Source of the DNA: Pseudomonas sp. 5P_3.1_Bac2
GTDB lineage: Bacteria; Pseudomonadota; Gammaproteobacteria; Pseudomonadales; Pseudomonadaceae
Assembly: GCF_025465995.1 (NCBI RefSeq)
Contig: NZ_JANLNY010000004.1
Span: forward strand, 248,001 to 312,000
Direction: 5' to 3'
DNA length: 64,000 nt
The first letter of the stretch is position 1, and each line of letters begins with the position of its first letter. Position numbers and translations under genes: made by a program. Positions 57,644 to 64,000 of the stretch are shown in pieces. Under the pieces are notes generated by a model that saw only the letters and a list, made by a program, of their open reading frames with translations, had not been told where the DNA came from and did no database searches.

Positions 57644-59644
57644 ATGGAATTCAAGTCCCGTAAGCCTGTACTGCGTTTTGCCCCTGCCCGGGCAGGGTTT
57701 GCCTTTGTCGGCCTGCTGCCATTGCTGGTGGCGGCGCAGGCGCAAGCGGTTGAGTTCAGCTTTGCCGATGATGAGATCAGTGGTTCGATCGACACCACCA
57801 TCTCCTACGGCCAAATGTGGCGAGTACAGGGGCAGGACCGTAGCAACAACGACATCAACACCAACGACGGCAACCGTAACTTCGATACTGGCCTGGTCTC
57901 GCAAGTGTTCAAGATCACCAGTGATCTGGAAGTGACCTACCAGAATTACGGCGCCTTTATCCGCGGTACTGCGTTTTACGACACGCAGATCATGGATAAG
58001 CGCAACGACTACTACCACAGCAACCTGGATCAACCGAGCCAGAGCTATCCGCGCGATAACACCTTCACCTACGAAACCCGTCACAAGGCCGGGCGTGATG
58101 CGCAGATTCTCGATGCCTACCTGTACGGCAACTGGGACATCCTCGATAAGCCCGTCACCGCGCGCATCGGTAACCAAGTGTTCAACTGGGGTGAAGGTCT
58201 GTTCTATCGCGGTGGGGTAAACACCACTAACCCGGTGGACGCCGCCAAGTTCCGCCTGCCAGGTTCGGAGCTCAAAGAAGTGCTGGTGCCGGTGGAGGCG
58301 CTGAGCTTCAACATCGGTCTGACCGACAACCTGTCCATGGAAACTTTCTATCAGTTCAACTGGAAAGAATCCGCCATGGACCCAAGTGGTACTTACTTCG
58401 CGGAAACCGACCTGTTTGCCGATGGCGGCAGCACGGCTTACACCAACCTGGCCGGCACCGCGCTGACTGCACCGCAGGCTGCTTTGAACGGCGCGAGCTT
58501 AGCCCAGCTGTATCGTAGCGATGCCTTGGGCCTGTGCGCCGCACAAGCGGGTGGCCTGTGTTCCGGGGGTAAGAACTTCGTTTATGACGGCGACCAGATT
58601 GTCCACGTGGCGGATATCGGCACCGACCTTAACGCGAAAAACGACGGTCAGTACGGCGTCGCTTTCCGTTATATCGCCGAAGAGCTGAACTCCACCGAGT
58701 TTGGTTTCTACTACATCAACTACCACGCCAAAGAGCCGAGCATCTACGCCGACTTGGGCAGCTATCAAGGCGTTAACCTGGACGACGTGGCGCGCGCCAT
58801 GCCGGGCGGTTTGAGCGTGGCGAACGTGACTGCCGCCGGTGGTCTGGCCACCCTCGATACTCTGGCTAATGTGCAGGCGCGCCGTGAGTACGCCGAAGAC
58901 ATCCGCATGATGGGCCTGAGCTTCAACACCACCATCAATGAAACCTCGGTATTCGGTGAGCTGTCCTACCGGCCCAACCTGCCAATCGGCATCGCCACCA
59001 CCAACGACCTGTTGGGCGATCTGATCGGCCAGGCCGCTAAGCTGTCCAACACTGGCCCGCTGGCGGCCTTGCTGGGTGGCCTGGACGGCTCCGCGCAGAT
59101 TGCTGGCGCCACCGTCAACCTAGGTGGCTCGATCCACAACTACGAGCGCGTGGAGATGTACAACACCTCCCTGGGCGCGATTCATAACTTTGGCCCAGGC
59201 CTGAGCTTTGACTCGCTGTTCGGTGTGTTCGAGCTGGCCTCCGAGCACATTCGCGGCAGCAACCTGCAGTACCTCGATTACCAAGGCAACTCCCGTTACT
59301 ACGCGGGTCGTCCGAACAACTCCTATGTCTCGGGTTACGACCGTGATGACCAAATCAACAAGAACGCTTACGGCTACACCGTGGTGTTCTCGGGTACTTG
59401 GAACGACGTGTATGCCGGGGTCAACCTGTCGCCATTCGTGGTGTACAAGGACGACTTCGAGGGTAATTCGCACCAGACCGGTAACTTCATCGAAGGTCGT
59501 AAGGCCTACACCCTGGGTCTGCGCGCTAGCTATCTGAACAGCCTCGAAGCCGAGCTGCAGTACACCGAGTTCTGGGGCGCAGGCCAGAACAACTCTGGCC
59601 GCGACCGCGACAACATCGGCCTGAACGTCAAATATTCCTTCTAA
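57644..59644 (+). CDS. DUF1302 family outer-membrane-type protein
   Basis: A 666-residue exported protein. A signal peptide (about 1-35, cut at AQAQA|VEF) leads to a long beta-rich domain starting EFSFADDEISGSIDTTISYG, with many alternating strands and aromatic girdle residues. The last residues are NVKYSF with a terminal Phe, as in outer-membrane barrels. A Cys pair near residue 285-300 may form a disulfide. ATG 57644 has GGAG ten bases upstream. It is followed by DUF1329, YCF48 and RND genes in the same direction. The substrate is unknown. Confidence 0.87.
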   Translation: MEFKSRKPVLRFAPARAGFAFVGLLPLLVAAQAQAVEFSFADDEISGSIDTTISYGQMWRVQGQDRSNNDINTNDGNRNFDTGLVSQVFKITSDLEVTYQNYGAFIRGTAFYDTQIMDKRNDYYHSNLDQPSQSYPRDNTFTYETRHKAGRDAQILDAYLYGNWDILDKPVTARIGNQVFNWGEGLFYRGGVNTTNPVDAAKFRLPGSELKEVLVPVEALSFNIGLTDNLSMETFYQFNWKESAMDPSGTYFAETDLFADGGSTAYTNLAGTALTAPQAALNGASLAQLYRSDALGLCAAQAGGLCSGGKNFVYDGDQIVHVADIGTDLNAKNDGQYGVAFRYIAEELNSTEFGFYYINYHAKEPSIYADLGSYQGVNLDDVARAMPGGLSVANVTAAGGLATLDTLANVQARREYAEDIRMMGLSFNTTINETSVFGELSYRPNLPIGIATTNDLLGDLIGQAAKLSNTGPLAALLGGLDGSAQIAGATVNLGGSIHNYERVEMYNTSLGAIHNFGPGLSFDSLFGVFELASEHIRGSNLQYLDYQGNSRYYAGRPNNSYVSGYDRDDQINKNAYGYTVVFSGTWNDVYAGVNLSPFVVYKDDFEGNSHQTGNFIEGRKAYTLGLRASYLNSLEAELQYTEFWGAGQNNSGRDRDNIGLNVKYSF

Positions 59645-59707
59645 AAATAGCTAGCACCGCCGGGCGTCTACGGGCGCCTGGACATTGAATTAGCACGGAG
59701 AGTGAAG

Positions 59708-61078
59708 ATGTTAAACAAGCACACGCTGATCGGAGCGGCCATTGCCTTGGCTCTGACTGCAGGTAACGCGCTGGCGGCTGCGCCCGCCGCTGAAGTGGCC
59801 AAGCTCGGTAAGAGCCTGACGCCATTCGGCGCCGAAAAAGCCGCCAACGCGGCAGGCACCATCCCGGAGTGGACCGGCGGTATTACCCAGGCTCCGGCGG
59901 GCTACACCAAGCCCGGCCAGCATCACGTCGATCCATTCGCGGCGGACAAACCGCTGTTTACCATCACCAAGGCTAACCTTGAGCAGTACAAAGCCAACCT
60001 GACTGCCGGTCAGATTGCCCTGTTCAATACCTACCCTGACACCTACCAAATGCCGGTCTATCAGACTCGCCGTTCCGGTTCGGCGCCGCAGTGGGTGTAT
60101 GACAACAGCATCAAAAACGCCAGCACCGCCAAGCTGCTGGACGGCGGTAACGGTTTCGCCGACGCCTACGGCGGTATCCCGTTCCCGATTCCACAAAACG
60201 GCGTGGAAGCGCTGTGGAACCACATCGCCCGTTATCGCGGTACTTACATCGTGCGCCGCGCCTCGGAAGTGGCGGTGCAGCGCAACGGCAGCTACTCGCT
60301 GGTGACTTCGCAGCAAGAGGGCATGTTCAAGTTCTACAACCCCAAAGGCACTGCCGCTGAACTCAACAACATCATGTTCTATTACCTGTCCTTCACTAAG
60401 AGCCCAGCGCGCTTAGCCGGTGGCGCAGTGCTGGTGCATGAGACCCTGGATCAGGTCAAAGAACCGCGCCAGGCGTGGGGTTATAACGCCGGCCAGCGCC
60501 GCGTGCGCCGTGCCCCGAACCTGGCCTACGACACCCCGATTGCGGCCGCTGACGGCCTGCGTACCGCAGACGACACCGACATGATCAACGGCTCGCCAGA
60601 TCGTTATGACTGGAAGCTGGTCGGTAAAAAAGAGATCTACATTCCCTACAACAACTACAAAGTCACCAGCCCCGACGTGAAGTACGACGACCTGCTGCAA
60701 GTGGGCCACTTGAACCCGGCTTACACGCGTCACGAGCTGCACCGTGTATGGGTGGTTGAAGGCACGCTCAAAGCGGGCGCACGTCACATTTACTCCAAAC
60801 GGACCTTGTTCCTCGACGAGGACAGCTGGCAGGCCGCAGTAGTTGACCAGTACGATGGCCGTGGTGAGCTGTGGCGCGTTTCCATCGCTTACCTGAAAAA
60901 CTACTACGATCTACCGACCACTTGGTCTGCCCTGGACACCTTCCACGATCTGCAAGCGCGCCGTTATCACGTGCAGAACCTGGACAACGAAGAGCCGAGC
61001 ACCATCGACTTCAGCCAGCCAGTCCCGGATGACGGCTATTTCAAGCCAGCAGCCCTGCGTCGTCGCGGCACCCGTTAA
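59708..61078 (+). CDS. DUF1329 family secreted protein
   Basis: A 456-residue exported protein. The signal peptide is about 1-23 (MLNKHTLIGAAIALALTAGN, cut near ALA|AAP). The mature part has the family motifs LTPFGAEKAANAAGTIPEWTGG at the start (quoted in part) and GQRRVRRAPNLAYD and HRVWVVEGTLK later. Family members are often likened to LolB-type outer-membrane lipoproteins, though no lipobox cysteine is seen here. It lies 63 bases after the DUF1302 gene. A terminator follows it. Confidence 0.88.
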   Translation: MLNKHTLIGAAIALALTAGNALAAAPAAEVAKLGKSLTPFGAEKAANAAGTIPEWTGGITQAPAGYTKPGQHHVDPFAADKPLFTITKANLEQYKANLTAGQIALFNTYPDTYQMPVYQTRRSGSAPQWVYDNSIKNASTAKLLDGGNGFADAYGGIPFPIPQNGVEALWNHIARYRGTYIVRRASEVAVQRNGSYSLVTSQQEGMFKFYNPKGTAAELNNIMFYYLSFTKSPARLAGGAVLVHETLDQVKEPRQAWGYNAGQRRVRRAPNLAYDTPIAAADGLRTADDTDMINGSPDRYDWKLVGKKEIYIPYNNYKVTSPDVKYDDLLQVGHLNPAYTRHELHRVWVVEGTLKAGARHIYSKRTLFLDEDSWQAAVVDQYDGRGELWRVSIAYLKNYYDLPTTWSALDTFHDLQARRYHVQNLDNEEPSTIDFSQPVPDDGYFKPAALRRRGTR

Positions 61079-61098
61079 GCCGGTGCGCTGTGTGCAAA

Positions 61099-61126
61099 AG
61101 GCCGCTACTGTTGTAGCGGCTTTTTG
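61099..61126 (+). terminator. Terminator after the DUF1329 gene
   Basis: GCCGCTAC (61101-61108) pairs with GTAGCGGC (61113-61120) around TGTT, followed by TTTTTG. It separates the first two genes of the envelope cluster from the last two, so these may be two transcripts or partly coupled. Confidence 0.85.
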
Positions 61127-61273
61127 TTATGGGTGGTTTTATCGCGCGAGCTGTTTAGCGGGGTTTAACAAAACATAACGTCGTGCTGATTGTCAGGCCT
61201 TTTCAAAGCTCAGTAGGATAGGTGGGCTGCTATAAGGGTAGTGCTACCTATATAAGAATAAGGGGGAAGGTAT

Positions 61274-62365
61274 ATGAGTGAGCCCGTTATGCGGCACACC
61301 CAGGCCAATGAAGTTGTGGGGTTGGCCCGCACATCGGCATTGCGCGTTCATTCGCCACTGGCCAAAGCGCTGTCGCTCTGCAGTGTGCTGTCTATTTTTA
61401 TGCTCGCCAGCAGCCCACTCGTGGTGCATGCCGAGTCTGCCCAAGCTGAAGTGCAAGCCGTTGAGTCGGCTAAAGCGCAACACAGTCTTTTGCTCGATGT
61501 AGTCAACGCCGGTAAGCGCTTGGTCGCTGTCGGCGATCGTGGCCACATCCTTTATTCCGATGACAACGGCGAAACCTGGACTCAGGCCAAAGTGCCGTCC
61601 AAGCAAATGCTCACCGCCATGTTCTTTGTCGATGACAGCCACGGCTGGGCGGTCGGCCACGATGCGCAAATCCTAGTGACCAGCGACGCTGGCAGCACTT
61701 GGAGCAAACAGTTCGAAGACCTCGAGCGGGAAGCGCCGCTGCTGGACATCTGGTTCCAGGATCGCAATCACGGTATTGCGGTCGGTGCCTATGGCGCACT
61801 GCTGGAAACCACCGATGGTGGCGCTAACTGGCAAGACGTCAGCGAGCGCATGGACAACGAAGACACCTATCACCTCAATGCCATCGCCGAGATCAAAGGT
61901 TCGGGCTTGGTGATTGTCGGTGAGCAGGGCGCCATCTTCCGTTCGGCGGATTTCGGCCAAAGCTGGCAAAAGGTGCAGAGCCCCTATGAAGGCTCGCTGT
62001 TCGGTGCACTGGCCACTGGCGAGCCAGGCGGTCTAGTGGTTTATGGCCTGCGTGGGCACCTGTTCCATTCCACTGATTTCGGCAACAGCTGGCAGCGTGT
62101 GGCGCTGAAAACCAGCAGTGACGCAGCGCTGGAGTTTGGTCTGTCCAGCGGCGCATTGCTCAGCGACGGCAGCCTGGTCATCGTCGGTCATGGCGGCACG
62201 GTGCTGCGTAGTACCGATAAGGGCCAAAGCTTTAGCGTGCTGAATCGTCCGGATCGCTTGTCGCTCGCTGGCGTCACAGCCGATAGCAGCGGTCGCCTGA
62301 TCTTAGTCGGGCAGGGTGGCGTTCATGTCGCAGCGCCGACTGATACCAGTCGTGGTCAACAATAA
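61274..62365 (+). CDS. YCF48-related beta-propeller envelope protein
   Basis: A 363-residue exported or membrane-anchored protein. A hydrophobic N-terminal segment (about 33-53) follows a 30-residue polar head and ends VVHAESAQA. The rest is a propeller of repeats such as ILYSDDNGETWTQAKVP, ILVTSDAGSTWSKQFED and LLETTDGGANWQDVS, characteristic of BNR/YCF48 proteins. In photosynthetic organisms YCF48 is an assembly factor; here it probably helps the downstream pump. It starts 19 bases before the RND gene begins, counted from its stop. Confidence 0.85.
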   Translation: MSEPVMRHTQANEVVGLARTSALRVHSPLAKALSLCSVLSIFMLASSPLVVHAESAQAEVQAVESAKAQHSLLLDVVNAGKRLVAVGDRGHILYSDDNGETWTQAKVPSKQMLTAMFFVDDSHGWAVGHDAQILVTSDAGSTWSKQFEDLEREAPLLDIWFQDRNHGIAVGAYGALLETTDGGANWQDVSERMDNEDTYHLNAIAEIKGSGLVIVGEQGAIFRSADFGQSWQKVQSPYEGSLFGALATGEPGGLVVYGLRGHLFHSTDFGNSWQRVALKTSSDAALEFGLSSGALLSDGSLVIVGHGGTVLRSTDKGQSFSVLNRPDRLSLAGVTADSSGRLILVGQGGVHVAAPTDTSRGQQ

Positions 62366-62384
62366 TAAGCTGGGGTAGCGTTTG

Positions 62385-64000
62385 ATGAGTAACCATCACC
62401 AGGACAGGGCGAGCTTCTTAGAGCGCCTGATTTTTAACAACCGACCTGCAGTGATCCTGATCTGTTTGTTGGTGAGTATTTTCCTGTTCTACCAGGCCAC
62501 CCTTGTAAGGCCTTCGACCAGCTTCGAAAAAATGATCCCGCTGAGCCATCCGTTCATTCAGAACATGATGGAGCACCGTAATGATCTGGCCAACCTCGGT
62601 AACACCGTGCGGATCTCGGTGGAGGCCACTGACGGCGATATCTTCACCAAGGAATACATGGAGACGCTGCGTCAGATCAACGACGAAACCTTCTACATCC
62701 CCGGTGTTGATCGTTCGGGCCTGAAGTCGCTGTGGACCCCCAGCGTGCGCTGGACCGAAGTGACCGAAGAAGGCTTTGCCGGTGGCGAAGTGATCCCGCA
62801 GACCTACGATGGCAGCGCTGCAAGCTTGGAAGAGCTGCGCAGCAACGTGCTTAAGTCGGGTCAGGTTGGCCGCTTGGTGGCCAACAACTTTAAGTCGAGC
62901 ATCGTCGACGTACCGCTGCTGGAGTCCTACCCGGACCCAGAGGATCAGGGCAAGCTGATCAAACTCGATTACCAGAAATTCTCCCACCAGCTGGAAGAGA
63001 AGATCCGCGACAAGTACCAGGCGCAAAACCCCAATGTGAAGATTCAGATCATTGGTTTCGCCAAGAAAGTCGGTGATCTGATTGACGGCCTGATGATGGT
63101 CGTGGCGTTCTTCGCCATCGCTCTGCTGATCACCTTTGTGCTGCTGTACTGGTTTAGCTGGTGTATCCGCAGCACCATCGGCGTGCTGATTACCACGCTG
63201 ATCGCGGTGGGCTGGCAGCTGGGTCTGATGCACTTGGCCGGCTTTGGCCTGGACCCGTACTCGATGCTGGTGCCGTTCCTGATTTTCGCCATCGGTATTT
63301 CCCATGGCGTGCAGAAAATCAACGGCATCGCCTTGCAGTCCAGTGATGCTGACAACTCCCTGACCGCTGCGCGGCGCACCTTCCGCCAACTGTTCCTGCC
63401 CGGCATGATCGCCATCCTGGCTGACGCCGTGGGCTTTATCACCTTGTTGATCATCGACATCGGTGTGATCCACGAGCTGGCCATCGGTGCGTCCATCGGT
63501 GTGGCGGTGATCGTCTTCACCAACCTGATTCTGCTGCCGGTAGCTATTTCTTATCTGGGCATCAGCAAGAAGGCGATTGAGCGCAGCAAAAAAGATGCAG
63601 TGGCCGAGAAGCCGTTCTGGCGCTTGCTGTCCAACGTCGCCCATCCCAATGTTGCCCCCTTTATGGTGGTGCTGGGCTTGGCCGCAGGCGTGGGTTGCTT
63701 CTTCTACCAGAAGGCCAACCTGCAAGTCGGCGACCTTGACCAAGGCGCGCCGGAGCTGCGTCCGGACTCGCGCTACAACAAGGACAACGACTTCATCATC
63801 AAGAACTACTCGACCAGCTCCGACGTGCTGGTGGTGATGGTGAAAACCGCTGCCGAAGGCTGCTCGACTTATCCAGCCCTGTCGGCGATGGATGAGCTGA
63901 TGTGGAAGATGGACAACACCCCGGGTGTGCAATCGGCCGTGTCGATGGTGACTGTCTCGCGGCAGATGATCAAAGGCATGAACGAGGGCAACCTGAAGTG
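62385..64000 (+). CDS. RND/MMPL family transporter (partial, cut by window end)
   Basis: The first 538 codons of an RND-superfamily pump; no stop occurs before the window ends. A first membrane helix (about 15-37, RLIFNNRPAVILICLLVSIFLF) is followed by a large periplasmic domain (about 40-225) and a five-helix sterol-sensing-like bundle (about 226-410) with LVPFLIFAIGISHGVQKINGIA and an acidic pair in LADAVGFITLL. A second periplasmic domain begins near 440. The fold resembles MmpL or hydrophobe exporters. The ATG at 62385 fits the family. It is 19 bases behind the YCF48 gene. Confidence 0.9.
   Translation, partial: MSNHHQDRASFLERLIFNNRPAVILICLLVSIFLFYQATLVRPSTSFEKMIPLSHPFIQNMMEHRNDLANLGNTVRISVEATDGDIFTKEYMETLRQINDETFYIPGVDRSGLKSLWTPSVRWTEVTEEGFAGGEVIPQTYDGSAASLEELRSNVLKSGQVGRLVANNFKSSIVDVPLLESYPDPEDQGKLIKLDYQKFSHQLEEKIRDKYQAQNPNVKIQIIGFAKKVGDLIDGLMMVVAFFAIALLITFVLLYWFSWCIRSTIGVLITTLIAVGWQLGLMHLAGFGLDPYSMLVPFLIFAIGISHGVQKINGIALQSSDADNSLTAARRTFRQLFLPGMIAILADAVGFITLLIIDIGVIHELAIGASIGVAVIVFTNLILLPVAISYLGISKKAIERSKKDAVAEKPFWRLLSNVAHPNVAPFMVVLGLAAGVGCFFYQKANLQVGDLDQGAPELRPDSRYNKDNDFIIKNYSTSSDVLVVMVKTAAEGCSTYPALSAMDELMWKMDNTPGVQSAVSMVTVSRQMIKGMNEGNLK

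Noticed and set aside
62418-63932. 504-codon minus-strand frame at the right end
   Set aside because: The plus strand encodes an RND pump with clear membrane helices; the mirrored frame is His- and Gln-rich and low in similarity to anything.

Overview
The window reads as a chromosomal segment of a Pseudomonas-like gammaproteobacterium. It is fairly GC-rich, and nearly every gene is an ordinary core gene. From memory, the gene order follows the P. aeruginosa region that runs from the tRNAs next to gltX through leuCDB-asd-fimV-truA-trpF-accD-folC-purF-metZ and the xcp type II secretion cluster to nadK and pepN. I see no insertion sequence, prophage, integrase or CRISPR array. The tRNA genes carry no recognisable integrated element.

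Layout. 1-430: tRNA-Glu, tRNA-Ala and a second identical tRNA-Glu, then a terminator. 480-4722: a TetR regulator with its own palindromic operator, an alpha/beta hydrolase, a membrane diguanylate cyclase on the minus strand, a roughly 490-base gap holding a possible structured RNA, and a hotdog thioesterase. 4803-9682: dusC, a heat-shock gene (ibpA-like) with a sigma-32-type promoter and a ROSE-like thermosensor leader, then a large five-PAS GGDEF-EAL protein. 9809-17270: a LysR regulator divergent from leuC-leuD-methyltransferase-leuB-asd and a catalytically dead asd paralogue (usg). 17426-28542: fimV, truA, trpF, accD, folC, a SPOR protein, cvpA, purF and metZ.

28614-38912 is a complete xcp type II secretion system. 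xcpPQ runs leftward and xcpRSTUVWXYZ rightward from a shared 234-base control region, and consecutive genes mostly overlap by 4 bases. It exports folded proteins across the outer membrane; the prepilin peptidase is not in the window. 39039-40241 holds tRNA-Val and two identical tRNA-Asp genes separated by a NUDIX hydrolase gene. A 28-residue acidic small protein, an AraC regulator and a FadH-type dienoyl-CoA reductase follow.

44290-56978 is a run of conserved but partly uncharacterised genes: a coiled-coil protein, a PLP enzyme of the ACC-deaminase family, an MHS transporter, a double cNMP-binding/rhodanese protein, a DUF1853 protein, NAD kinase, a metallophosphatase, a rhomboid protease, a YeaC-like protein, a DUF2797 zinc protein and aminopeptidase N. 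Several overlap by 1-4 bases.

57644-64000 is the best candidate for an undescribed system: a DUF1302 outer-membrane-type protein, a DUF1329 secreted protein, a YCF48 beta-propeller protein and an RND/MMPL-family pump cut by the window edge. All four are collinear and predicted to act in the envelope. They sit behind a long regulatory gap with a 9-bp inverted repeat. Together they look like a trans-envelope machine for a hydrophobic substrate that cannot be named from sequence.
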